From Monilinia fructicola (Eukaryota > Ascomycota > Leotiomycetes > Helotiales > Sclerotiniaceae): DNA of 64,000 bases. The stretch covers positions 1,322,001 to 1,386,000 of the forward strand of contig VICG01000016.1 in NCBI GenBank assembly GCA_008692225.1. Direction: 5' to 3'. A model generated the notes under the pieces. It was not told the origin of the DNA. It was given only the letters and a program-made list of their open reading frames with translations, and did not search any database. Position 1 is the first letter of the stretch, and each line of letters starts with the position of its first letter. A program made the position numbers and the translations under genes. Positions 47,643-59,019 of this stretch are shown here, one piece after another.

Positions 47643-48414
47643 TCAGGGAATCCCATTGGTGAGAATGGTCTCTTGACCCCCTCAGGTTTTCTCTTGTTCA
47701 AATTTATTTCGTATACCTTTGATCCTCGTCACTCAAGCCAAACACCAATGCTGAACCTTGATTATTCAGGCCATCTGCAGACTTTTGGCTATATACATTT
47801 AGCAAGATAGCTCTAGATACCTAATTAAATGTACCGGACTATGTGATATATCACATAGTCAGCCTGCTGATATCAGATATGATCATTCACCCTCATGCAT
47901 AGAAGCATGACAGGGCCAAGAAATAATATCAGATATTTGGGATGTGTGTTCTTGGAGACGCGTTGATTCATATAGACAAAGGAGAGGCTGGAGTTCTTCC
48001 TTGGCTCACAATCCAAATCAAAGCTACTATTAATACATCATCTCTTAGCTTAGTGACCTAGCATTTTTCTCGTCCAACTGCTTGTTGATGCCACTTCTTA
48101 CCTGGTATAATAATGGCCCTTGACAACTGATCTTCCATGACACGTAATGCCTATTCGCGTAAGTAAGGTTAGTCAACGTTCTACAGAATAATTCTGTGCT
48201 ATTCCTAACGCAGTGCTCGTTATGCTGTTGCACGTTAGGAAGAGTCCGCCGAATCGGCAATTACATAACCATTGATCGGCCGAAGCCTTTAGATATATTC
48301 TCGTGGTCGGCTCATTAAGATGGAATGTACTCGTATCTGGAACACCCTATCGATGTTCGTCTTAAAAAATTTTCTCCGTCTAAATTTTAATCGAAACTTC
48401 CATAAAAGCTCAAC
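47643..48414. other. Intergenic
   Basis: No gene seen. Contains a perfect 24-bp palindrome (listed separately). Confidence 0.55.
47837..47860. repeat. Perfect 24-bp palindrome
   Basis: The half-site GACTATGTGATA is followed immediately by its exact reverse complement, with no spacer. It lies 195 bp after the SET-domain stop codon and 555 bp before the P450 start. It could be a hairpin, a terminator-like 3' structure or a dimeric protein site. Confidence 0.85.
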
Positions 48415-50598
48415 ATGGCTACCATCATATCTTTAGGAATTATAGCCTTCACATCCCTATTCATATGGACCATCTATGGTGCCATATATCGTTTGTATTT
48501 TAGTCCAATTGCCAAATTCCCAGGCCCGAAGCTTGCTGCGTTGACCTTATGGTATGAGTTCTATTTCAATGTCATTCTTGATGGGCAATGGCTCTGGGAA
48601 ATCAAGAGAATGCACGAACAATATGGTATGTTTTGCTTGATTTGTCCTGGAATCTTATCATGACCAAAAGTTATAGGCCCAATTATCCGCATCAATCCGT
48701 ATGAACTGCATATTGACGATTTGGAGTATTATGATGAATTATATGCGGGTAGCACCAGGAAACGCGAGAAGTAGGTTTATGAATAGCTTTTCATCTTAAT
48801 TCTAGAGGCACTATATCATCAGCCTTCCCATGTGAGCCCCGGGCCCCAAGGATATGTATTTCTTCTCCTAGCATCTCCTAGCATCTCCTATCTTAGACTG
48901 CTGGTGCAATACCCTTTGTCTACGCTCTGGAAGCGCAGCTTACATCATGATGGTCAAGATCAGGTGGCAGTCAAAGGTCTCTACGGTCAACATTCTCATG
49001 ATTGACATTGCAATGGAGGTCTGTTGGTCCGAAGCATTTCATACTGATTGATTACAGATATCCGTGGTTTGTCAGTGGCAGTGGCTCTCCAGGCAGTGCT
49101 TTTGAAACCATAGGGCACGATCTTCACCGTCTCCGTCGAAATGCTGTCAACCCATTCTTTTCTAAGCGGTCCATTAATGCTACTGAACCAATCATCAAGT
49201 CCCAAATCTCCCTGTTGTCTGATATATTTCATTCACATTTCCTCAGCGCAACACCTGTTGATCTTCGGGTCGCCTTCTCCTCACTCACTTTAGATATCAT
49301 TTCCGACTATTGTTACGGAAGGTCCTTTGGGGCCTTGACAAATAAAGATCTGGCTGAGACCTGGAGTAACACACTCTCGCAAATCATGTCGAAAACGACT
49401 TTTATTATGCATTTCCCTATAATATTTAAAATCATGAAATCTTTGCCCGATAGTTTGGCTGGTCCGGTATTGAGACATCACAGAGTTAGTCCAGAAATTT
49501 CCTTTTACTCGTACAGACCAAGACCTGATTGTCTACTCTAGAACTCAAGGAAACTCGTTACACGTATTTTAAACCATGAAGACACTGGAAGTCGTCAAAA
49601 CACAATATTTCACGAACTGCGTGATAGTGATCTGCTTCCTCTTCAAGAGAAGACTGTTAACCGACTAGCTGACGATGGGAATATCTTGATCGGGGCTGGA
49701 GGTGAGACGACAGCTCAAACTTTGGCTGTATTGTTTTACCATCTCTTGGAGAACCCAAAATTATTGTCGACAGTCCGGGATGAGATTAGCACCGTGGATG
49801 AAGATATTACATGGGCCAAATTGGAGAGATTACCTTTTTTGGTCAGCTAGTCCGCAATGTTACCAGATACAAGGCGCTAACTTGTGCTATTGTAGTCGGC
49901 GGTGATAACTGAAGCATTGCGAATCTCAAGTGTTGCAACGACACGTCTTCCTCGGGTTGCACCCGATGAGGATCTAATATTCAAACAATGGACGATTCCT
50001 GCTGGTGTACGCATATCACCTTCTCCACAACCCACTTGGTGGATTATTCTCTACCCCTCAAACCCCCCTTTCAATTTTTCTCATTCAAAACGAATGAATT
50101 CCCTTGCCCCCCCCTCTCTCTCCAAGCCCATTCTTTTCATCATACTAATACTGACCTAGACACCAACAAGCATGTCCTACTACCTAATCCACTACTCTCC
50201 AATAATCTTCCCATCTCCTGAAAAATTTGATCCCACCCGCTGGATTACGAATTCAGCCTTAGATGGCTCGGCTCCAGGGGATGCAGTGAGCAACCATAGG
50301 TTAGACAAGTATTTTGTACCCTTTTCCAAGGGAACAAGAATATGTCTTGGGATGAAGTATGGAACCTACCTCCTCCCTGCCGTGTTAAGAATCGCCCTAC
50401 TAACATGAAAATCCATAAAACAGTCTAGCATATGCAGAATTATTCCTAACGACAGCATATGTTCTCCGACGATTCGATTTTGAGCTTTTTGGAACAACCA
50501 AGAAGGATGTCGAAATCAAAAGAGATCATTTTGTCGCAGCACCGGCAGCGGGAAGTAAAGGTATCAGAGTAATTGTCACGAGGGACAGAGGAGAATAA
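48415..50598 (+). CDS. Cytochrome P450 monooxygenase, trichodiene-oxygenase-like, intact
   Basis: ER-anchored heme-thiolate oxygenase. Seven exons (48415-48625, 48677-48770, 49058-49484, 49542-49841, 49896-50006, 50160-50356, 50424-50598) sum to 504 codons plus stop, without lesions. It begins with a membrane anchor and [17 protein letters not shown]. The helix-C block is [19 protein letters not shown], the I-helix [11 protein letters not shown], the K-helix EALR, the PERF-type motif FDPTRW and the heme loop [10 protein letters not shown], with Cys as iron ligand. Intron 2 is long for this genome at 287 nt and holds three copies of GCATCTCCTA. It is paralogous to the P450 at 27090-28765, with exon borders at matching positions around the hinge and I-helix. 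Its stop is 65 bp from the stop of the convergent tyrosinase gene, so the transcripts may overlap. The substrate is unknown. Confidence 0.94.
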
Positions 50599-50663
50599 AA
50601 GATGATGGATCTCAATTAATTTCATTTGGTTATATTATTATAAATCTATTATAGTTCTTTCTT

Positions 50664-52612
50664 TTAAGAGATCGCGCCACCTGGTTTGCCACTCGTGATC
50701 TCAGGATGGAGGGTTTTTGTTCCGTAAACTAAGAAAGTATCTGTAAGTATTGAACAATCATACAGGGTGCCATCATGACTTACCAGGGAATTCCGTCTGA
50801 TCTGCTGGATGAGTAACAATCTCATCATGAACACAGATAATCAATCCCTCGACCTGTTCTGCCGGGACCACCGTCCCGTTGCTTGTTTCAATAGACCAGC
50901 TTAGATTAGCTTTCAAATAATCCACCACATCTTCGACGTTGGCAGCATCTACCGACTTAATGGCCTCTACCAAGGCAAACTCGTGGTGATATGTCAAGTG
51001 TGTCGCATTTCCTCCATCTGCAACCGGTGGCGGTAAGACATGGAAGGAAGCTATGGGACTACTGCCGTCATTGTGTAATCTGACAGTAAATCTTTCGCCA
51101 AGGGCCGTAGACAAAGCTTGAACTGCCACCGACCATTCTCTCGTCTCATCCCTCTTTTGTTTCGAGCCAGTGAAAGTTCTTCCGGGGTTGTATAACGAAT
51201 TGACAGTTGCAGTAACATTAGAGGAGAGTTCAGCTGGGTTTGTGATAATTGCGTCTGGAACTGAATCATACGAGTATCCGAAAGTACTGGTATAGCGAGC
51301 AGCATCTGACGTCCACGGAGTCTCTCCATCAGCTTGATAAAATGGAGTCAACGGCGCTGCTGAAGTATCGCTTGACCCTGGGACGATTGTAAAAGTTCCA
51401 ATCATGTCGGATTCCGGAAGGATCCACTCATCGGGGTAGATTGCTTGCCACATTGTAAAGAGACGGTCCACATTTGTGTGATGGAGCCAGAAGATTGGGT
51501 CAAAGGCAGCATAACTCAATTGACTCATATGACCGTAGTCACCTCCGACGGCAACATGTACAGCTCCGTGAGGATTTTCCAGGGAAGGACCAGGAGAGAC
51601 TTGTGTCGCCATGTTATAATACACTTTGGATTTTGAAAACATTGAATAGATGCTGCTCATCAAACCTTCGGAATTCATATAGTCATTTGCTTCATCAGGC
51701 TGAGATGTTCCTTGGACCTCTTTATCGGGACATCTCAGTGTCGTAGGGTCTTGAGCCAAGTCTTCATCCGCCCTGTTTGTGCCTCTAGTTGGAAACCAAG
51801 TTTCATTCAATGGAAACTGCTGAAACTTATAAAGCAGGAGAGGATTGGCGACATTTTGGGTGCCAGAGGGTGTATTGATTTGGACAGTGGCATCATTGAC
51901 AATAGGAGGCAGGGTTGGAAAAGCGGCCCAGTCCCAATATGGGATCCTGAAATTTGCGGCAGCAGAAGTGTAAGTGTCGTCATTGTATGTGCTGGCAATC
52001 GATTGGACGTGACCAGCTAGAGCTTGCTCATACAGTGCAAGATATGGGCGATGCCAAGTGGGGAACAATACGTCGCCGTGGGTACAATAACCAATCTTTG
52101 GAGCATCTGGGTTCCAATTTACATCCCCCCATGAATAGTATGGACGGCCATGAATACCAGCGATTTGAAACCAAGACAACGAATCATCTTCTGGGACTTG
52201 CTGAAAGGCAATAAGTGCTTGGATATAGAGGGACCTGAAGAGATTTAGTCACAGATTCAGGAAAAGACTTCATTATTAACGCCTGTTTGCTTCCTGAAGC
52301 TTTCCGGGCATCGAAATAAATTTTGACGGTGCAATGAGTACTTGCTCTGCTTTTGCTACGTTGAGTAGCTCTGTCCTGCTGACTTTTGACTTCTTCTTTG
52401 GAAAATGACTGGGTGTATTAAAATCAAACATACCATGTTGGAACATCGTTTTGAAGATCCAAGATATCTCTTCGTGCAGGTCTTGCTCCGGTTTTCTCAT
52501 TGACGCCAGTATGAACACCACCAACAGGATAGTAAGACGCTTGTATGATATCAACGAAAGTAAGAAGTAGAGTTGCCAGGCCAAGTGGCGTAGTTGCTTT
52601 TCCAAAGAGCAT
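50664..52612 (-). CDS. Secreted tyrosinase (polyphenol oxidase), long form, intact
   Basis: Type-3 copper monooxygenase/oxidase acting on phenols, as in melanin-type pathways. Three exons (52612-52434, 52234-50784, 50740-50664) give 568 residues without lesions. ATG 52612 starts a signal peptide-like MLFGKATTPLGLATLLLTF. The CuA site is GIHGRPYYSWG followed by THGDVLFPTWHRPYLALYEQ; a CTHG thioether-type Cys precedes the second His. The CuB site is NPHGAVHVAVGG followed by FDPIFWLHHTNVDRLFTMWQ. The C-terminal half carries the tyrosinase C-domain, with KQKRDE as a possible basic processing site near the end of the core (about 51160), and several N-glycosylation sequons. Intron 1 (199 nt) is long and contains an open but unused stretch. 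It converges on the P450 at 50598. Confidence 0.95.
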
Positions 52613-54787
52613 CTTGAAGAGTATTATAATAAGAGTTATAACCAAGAAATTTCAAATGTGGTGTATATGACAGAATATTAAAGATCGACGACTGTATCCT
52701 AAATAAGTTTGAGAGGCAGAAGCTCCCTCTTTATAGGACATCAGTTAAACGGTACACCTTGAAAGTCAGAGTCAGACCCTCAAACTAGCATGACATCCTA
52801 TTCTAAGGCTACTATAGCGAGGAATTATGGCGAGAAAAGGCTGATGGCCCCTGACGGCCCCGGGAGGGAAGCTAGCTTCTCTGAAGAGCAAACGGTGCGG
52901 GCAACACGAGTATTAGCGAAGTTATAGGGAGAGAGCAACGTGCCGATTCACCAGCAATCATATACTGAAACATGTCTTCTCTTCTTCAAACAACCAAGTT
53001 GAACGGTCGAAGAATATATGGAGCCATCCGACTTAGTCATAGAATTAGAAAATTTGATAATCAAGTCTGTTAGTCTAAAGTTTCATCTTTTTAGTTCGGA
53101 CGAGCACCGCACGAGCGTATGATGCATACATTAATACCTAGGTACTGATGAATACGAGGTTCAAGAAGATCTCAATCTGTTCACCTCGTGTGTTGAAGGG
53201 TCCTTACCACTCGTGACTACACGAACTCCAGACGAAGTTTAAGAAATGGAGGCCCAGTAGAGTATCATTCGACCGACTATTTCGAGATTCCCCAGCAACT
53301 CAGGTTGATCGATGATAACCTTGTACTATAAATCCGTTCGCCAAGATTTGCGCTTTGTCAAACCTTGGTGGGATTTGATTTGTTATTCGTGAGTCTGCAC
53401 CGAAACTTCATGAAGAAGAGAAAGATGTATTTTTTAGTGAATTCCGTGAGGTGCTCTGTTCTACAGAAATGTACATTCGCATACATAACAACCTTGGAAA
53501 ACCTTGAATCTGTTGATAAAAAAATGGTCATCCTCTGGGTAAAGCTTAACCACTTGGTTTTACAAGGTGAGCGCGAGATTGTCTATGGAGTAGATCTTGA
53601 TTCTTGATAGAACCATAGAAAACCTGGACTCGCCAAGGAAAGGCTCCTAAGGTTAAACGACTAGAACTACTGTAGTACTGATAGCGATATGTTCTTTGTA
53701 CACTGGAAGATATACTCGAGGGTATATGAAATCATGTGGAGTGACTTGCGATATGCAACAAGATCTTCCTTTGGCTCCCAATTCTATGAATTCCCACGGA
53801 GCTGAACTTATTAGATCCAGTGATGGCATTCTCGCCATGTACTTGCCGTGGGCCGTAGCATAGCAAGTAGGGTAGGTAAGCTTTGGTAATCTGAATGTTT
53901 CAACTGAGTAATGTTTCTTCTTGGCATTCGATATCGGACGGCAGACGGCAGACGATGATGTCTAAGCTGACGAGAAGCTTGGCAACTGGTCTGATAGAAA
54001 TTCGGGAGCTAAAATAAGGATCTAAAATGTGTACTCCGTAGGATACGGGTAGTTTTGAGTTGAGACCAGTAGAAATAGACGACAGGAAGTCTCAAAATGA
54101 TGGAAGCTGTTTCTATGTTTTTTCCCTTGAGCTTCTCCTTCCTCTGCCCTTTGACGGCAACATATATTATGGAGAGTTTGACGGGGGAAAGGTCGTGTGT
54201 TTCTATCATGCTACGAGGTTCTGTGTTCAGGAAGTTTCAACTCGCTTCCAGGTTCACTGATTCAATTTCATAATAGAGATAAAATTAACTAGTATTTAGA
54301 TGTAAAACTCTGCAGGGTACTTATTGGTGGTATCCATGGATTCATTCATTCAGATTTAGACTATGTAACCAACCAACCATTGGTGACGCAGATATCTGTG
54401 AGTTTGAGCTTTATACTCCTCCTGCCCAGATACCCAGGTAATGCAATGGAGGGTTCTTCAATATGCTCTCATGCAAATAGTACAACCCCGGTCATCAAAG
54501 GCTAGATGTTCTTGAGTGGCTATTAACTTCCGCCGCTCTGGGTGTGTTTCTCTGTCTACGGCTATCTTGGATCATACCTTATATTTACCATTAGGTGACT
54601 TCTCCAACAATACAGCATGTCAAAGAATCAACCACCTGAATGATGTTGTTGGTGTCATATCAGTCAATCCTTTGAAGCAAAATGAAGATGAATTCCGGTA
54701 CCGGGCCTAACGATGTTTGTAGGCTCTCTGGCCGCCATCATATGGCATTTCCTTATTGTTCATGTAAATGTTCATCGGTAGGAGAGC
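52613..54787. other. Intergenic, no gene seen
   Basis: Boundary between the accessory and housekeeping blocks. One TACTCCGTA at 54032-54040. Frames at 53365-53607, 54060-54260 and 54516-54710 lack recognisable motifs. Confidence 0.55.
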
Positions 54788-55718
54788 TTAAGGAAGCGTT
54801 AGATTCTCGATTGTGTGAGTAACTTCGGGTACTAGATGCGCAATCTGATTTGGATCACGCATAGCTATAGTAAGATCATCCGGAAGTGTTCCAGAGTAAA
54901 GAAGGTTCTACTGAAACTTAGATAGATCATCGGATAAAATGACGGCTTAACTCACCTTTTTGACCGTGTCAAATGCATCTTCTTTCTCGGTGTAGTCCCG
55001 AATTACCTTGCTTGTATTAAAGTCGACATAGATCCTGGTATCTCTGATCCTGACGAGAACATTATCAAGCCTCATGAACAGCCTGCATAAGAGAAGCATT
55101 CGATCAGGCATGACCCGCAGTTTACAAGAAAACACGGATATTCCATTGTCATCTAACTCACTTTCGTACAGGACAACTTCTTCGAAAAAGAGGATGGGAT
55201 CTTGTCGTTTGAGAAGAGCAATAGGTATTGGATCCGAGTTATCCAGCGCAAAAAGACTTTCCATTCGTTACAGTGCCTTTATAATCTGTTGTATATGACC
55301 AGTCAAACGGCTTTACTATTTCTTTGATGCCTTCATGAGTTTTTTCCCTGCATCGTGTCAGTGCTGCCTTTGGACAACCAAGACCTGGAATTGCCCACCT
55401 GCTGCTCGACCACTCTTTCGAATAAGCTACTTTCAGCATATTTTTGTCCGTCTTATCCACCAAATCCAAAGCATCGTATGCATTGAATTCCATGCGCCAT
55501 CCACTCTCAAGATGCTCGATTGCCACCATGTTATCGCCAAAGATCATCTCTGGCACCGGTATGCCAAGCTTCTCTGACATCTTATCTATAGGACCTGATT
55601 TCGAGATTGGAAGTTTGCGTGCACTAATCTTGAAGCCTTTCTGAACATGCGATACAGTTGCGGTCTCTGCCGCGCTGGGCGTTGGGTAGGTCTCGTTGAT
55701 GGGACCATTGAATGCCAT
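54788..55718 (-). CDS. TIP41: TIP41-like TOR-pathway regulator, one-base frameshift
   Basis: Tip41 binds Tap42/type-2A phosphatase partners and modulates TOR signalling in the cytosol. ATG 55718 starts MAFNGPINETYPTPS. Conserved blocks follow: KLGIPVPEMIFGDNMV, FNAYDALDLVDKTDKNMLKV, AYSKEWSSSRW and KPFDWSYTTDYKGTV. Just after KGTV the frame closes. One A fewer in GTAACGA (plus-strand TT at 55268-55269) lets it continue as MESLFALDNSDPIPIALL, KRQDPILFFEEVVLYESEL, CKLRVMPDRMLLLCRLFMRL and RIRDTRIYVDF. A last exon after a GTGAGT donor gives MRDPNQIAHLVPEV and stops at 54788. The lesion falls inside a very conserved segment of a gene normally kept in fungi, so sequence error is the favoured explanation. 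Confidence 0.9.
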
Positions 55719-56460
55719 GATTGTAGAATTGTGTGGTCTCGACTGTATGGTATGTATGGGTGATGGATATGATATGCACTGCTCTCTCCGGATATAATAC
55801 AAGTAGATCAGTGCGAACTGAGGTCAAGTCAACTTGCGTCGCTCTTTATTGCTGTTGTCGATATTGTTGATATTGTTGATCCGTCCTCCGTACGTATTTT
55901 CTATTTTAATATATTTTGGTGGGGAAGATGATCCTTCAATAATGAATGTTTCAATCAATATTCCTTCGATCGATGTCGTCAGCTGCTGGTGAAGTGAAAC
56001 TGCCGTACTGTGCCGAGATGCTTTCGATTTCAATAGTTCGTTTGTTGCTGTGTCAACAGATATTGAACTTAGCGCCCGCGATTTTTAATAACAATAAGTT
56101 AACTGACTTCATCTTGTCTTACTCTTATTCATATTCTTATTCTTGTTCTCCTTCTCCCTCTCCTTCTCCTTCTCCTTCTCCTTCTCATCCTGACATCTTG
56201 AAATCTTGACATCTTCACATCTTGTCTCAAACTTCCGTCTCATCTCATCTCATTCAATAATAGATAATCAATCCATTACGAAAGACATCATAACTTTCGC
56301 TACCAACCTACCTACCTACCTATCAACCTTCGTTTTATTGACCCAGCAGCAGCCAATCTAGCATTCAATTGCTCCAGAGTCACCATATACCCCTAGCTAG
56401 CTAGCTAGACCTTTTCAGCATTTCACCAGCATCGTCAGCCCTCATCTCAATTGCATCAAA
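55719..56460. other. Shared divergent promoter of TIP41 and Aurora kinase
   Basis: The 742-bp gap between two divergent starts. It contains (TTCTCC)n-type pyrimidine repeats on the Aurora side at 56130-56190, CCTA tetramers at 56308-56325 and CTAG tetramers at 56393-56410. Both genes could share control elements. Confidence 0.55.
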
Positions 56461-57760
56461 ATGGCAGCCCATGCTCTTGAATCGCGCTTTGAGAGAATGT
56501 CTGTGAATGATGAGAATGATCCAGGGGAAGGAAAGAAATACAAATCCAAGGTAAATTAGATCAGGGTAATAAAAAAAATGCGCTGCAGCTAATTGACATC
56601 CATTAGATTGCAGCTACTTCATCAAGTTCAAGTACGCAATTATCACAAAATGCCAATAGAGCAAACCTTCTAAAAATCGCTTTGCAAAATAAAAATACAA
56701 CAAATACGATAACAACCGTTACAGCTTCATCGCATGAGTCTGCTTCTCCGTCAAGAAAGCCTACTTCATCCTCTCGAGATTCGGAACAAATTTCTAAGGT
56801 CGAGCGTAAATCGAACCCGATATACCAGGAACCGGCTCCAGTGAAACAATTTCACCTAGGGATGTTTGAAATTGGTCGACCTCTGGGAAAAGGGAAATTC
56901 GGTCGTGTGTATCTGGCAAGAGAACGTAGTACGGGGTTTGTCTGCGCCTTGAAAGTTCTACACAAAAACGAGATACAAAAGGGCAAGGTAGAAAAACAAG
57001 TCCGACGAGAAATCGAGATACAAAGTAATTTACGGCACCCAAATATCCTCCAACTATATGGTCACTTCCATGACAGCAAAAGAGTCTTTCTGATTTTGGA
57101 GTTTGCTGGCAAGGGGGAACTTTATAAGCACCTTCGTAGGGAGACAAAATTTCCCGAGTGGAAAGCAGCTCAGTATATAGCGCAAATGGCCGCGGCACTA
57201 AAATACCTCCATAAAAAGCACGTCATGCACCGGGACATAAAACCAGAAAATATCCTCGTTGGTATCCATGGCGAGCTTAAGATTGCAGATTTTGGCTGGA
57301 GTGTCCATGCGCCAAACAGTAGAAGGGCTACAATGTGCGGAACTTTGGATTATCTTCCACCTGAGATGTTGCAAGGCAATAGCAACTATTACAACGAAAA
57401 GGTCGATTTGTGGAGTCTGGGGGTTCTGATGTATGAATTTCTGGTTGGCGAAGCCCCTTTTGAGGACACTCCAGTTATGACGCAGAGGAGGATAACAAGA
57501 TGCGAAATGACGATTCCAAGCTTTGTGTCGTCCGAAGCAAAGGATCTGATTAAGAGGGTAGGTCAAACTTCATCCTGACATAAATCATGAACTAATTCTG
57601 GTTATAGCTACTTGTACTTGACCCAGAGAAGCGTATTCCTCTCGAACAGGTTCAGAAGCACCCCTGGATCATCAAGCATTGTGTCAAGGGTGAGCGAGCT
57701 AGTATGCGGGACTCAAAATCTACTGGCAGCAAATCTTCGCTGGACTCTCGGGACGAATGA
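56461..57760 (+). CDS. Aurora-family serine/threonine kinase
   Basis: Catalytic subunit of the chromosomal passenger complex, acting at kinetochores and spindle. Exons 56461-56550, 56607-57557 and 57608-57760 give 397 residues. The N-terminal 125 residues are disordered and Ser-rich. The kinase core has [13 protein letters not shown] (glycine loop), CALKVLHK (ATP-binding Lys), [13 protein letters not shown] (catalytic loop), [12 protein letters not shown] (the DFGWS form typical of Auroras) and [16 protein letters not shown] (activation loop, RxT in the position of the Aurora phosphothreonine). The last exon has [18 protein letters not shown]. No lesion. Fungi normally have one Aurora kinase (Ipl1/Ark1), so this is probably the only copy. 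Its promoter is shared with TIP41. Confidence 0.96.
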
Positions 57761-58106
57761 ACGACAATTCGTGGTTTAAGCATTGGCGTTTGTGGAGTAG
57801 ATGTCTGATTGAAAAGATTCTTGAAGATAAGGTTACGGAGTTTGCATGTGATGTTTCCTATACGCCGGCGCTCATCTTGATGTACATCTCTTATACCCAT
57901 GTACCTAAGTACTGAATACAATTATTTAACGAAGCGAAGTGTCTATTCTTACATGGGTATATCAAATAAAACGACCTCACTTGTAGATCTCGTCAAAGGG
58001 TCGAGTATCTGAGTAACACGAATCCCAGACCTCATTTTTACTACCTTTACGGCTTGGACATCATCCTTACACCATGGTCTAGCTAACACCGACTTGACTG
58101 CTCTCT

Positions 58107-58787
58107 CTACCTACGCACGCAGTCTTGGTGTTGTTGGGTTACCCTATAGTTATTTCTCGTCCAGAATTCCCTCGCCCATCTACACTCTCCACTCAGACTT
58201 GCGGCTCTAATCTGTACCAACGGTTAGCTTTTTACTGCTGAACATGTGTTACGGGCCGGGCTAGACCAGTGCACACAAACCTCCGAACAAGCTGCATGTC
58301 GCAGATCTCCCCAATCTACCTTCCATCTTAAATGATCCCATGCGTGGACCATTTCATGTGCTAATGTATCTTCCACATGTTTGCTATCTCTCATCTCGTT
58401 CGCACACAATTGAATCCCATGCTCAGAGCTGAAACCTCCACCTTGTCTCACCATTTTCCCATCTTCTGTAATCCGTGTGGGACATCTCCTGCAACGTATG
58501 TTATCTGCATCAAGCTTTCCATTCAGATCTCTTATATTCTTCTGCATAAATATAACAATTGGCGAATATCTCAAATTGTAGTCTCGCCATTCTTCACATT
58601 TGTCGCAGTCGCGCTTCTCATGGCGGGCGTATTGGTCTTCGCGATAGAGAATCTGGTGAGATGGAGGCATTGTGCCCAGGAGGATAGAAAACCAATTGCG
58701 TGTTCGGGCAGTCGGATCAAATTGCGGCTCATTCTCTTTGGAAGAGTCTGAGGCAGACGGAGGTTTGTTTCCGTCCAGCGATGCCAT
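58107..58787 (-). CDS. ATP23: ATP23 mitochondrial intermembrane-space metalloprotease, C-terminus disrupted
   Basis: Atp23 processes the Atp6 precursor and helps assemble the F0 sector of ATP synthase. ATG 58787 gives [10 protein letters not shown]. Then come two Cys pairs (CDKCEEW and CRRCPTR), ICMS-type features, and the zinc site [14 protein letters not shown] with HExxH. An intron (58280-58212) splits HAACSE from [12 protein letters not shown]. After DCVRR a TAG (58107-58109) stops the protein at 203 residues. A 5-bp insertion here (GTAGGTAGAGAG) removes the frame that would give AVKSVLARPWCKDDVQAVKV. Further on an A5 run adds two bases before NEVWDSCYSDTRPFDEIYK, whose stop lies at 57977-57979. 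The lost segment of about 40 residues holds the last conserved Cys. The gene is either damaged or misassembled. Confidence 0.85.
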
Positions 58788-59019
58788 TGTGATGGTGAGA
58801 ATTGAAGTACTTACGCCCCGCGATGTACCTATCAAGCAGGTCGCTGTTTGTTGACCTCTTGTATGTGAAATAACTTTTTGGTCGGGCGGTGGAGAAATTC
58901 TGCCATTTGGTGATTGGTATAAAAGATCCAAGAAACTGAACGAATTCGTCTCTTTGATGGATATCGGTATGCAATTTATACAACGTCACATGTAATTGAA
59001 GTGATCTGCTGACTGCAAG

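Noticed and set aside
48771..49057. In-frame stop (TAG) in the P450 at 48 kb as a nonsense lesion
   Set aside because: It lies inside a 287-nt intron with a GTAGGT donor and TTACAG acceptor; the spliced exons sum to a whole number of codons and join REK to YPWF.
31367..52612. The two tyrosinases as a recent duplication
   Set aside because: Their copper-site contexts, lengths and intron positions differ; they belong to different subfamilies, so only the P450s look paralogous.
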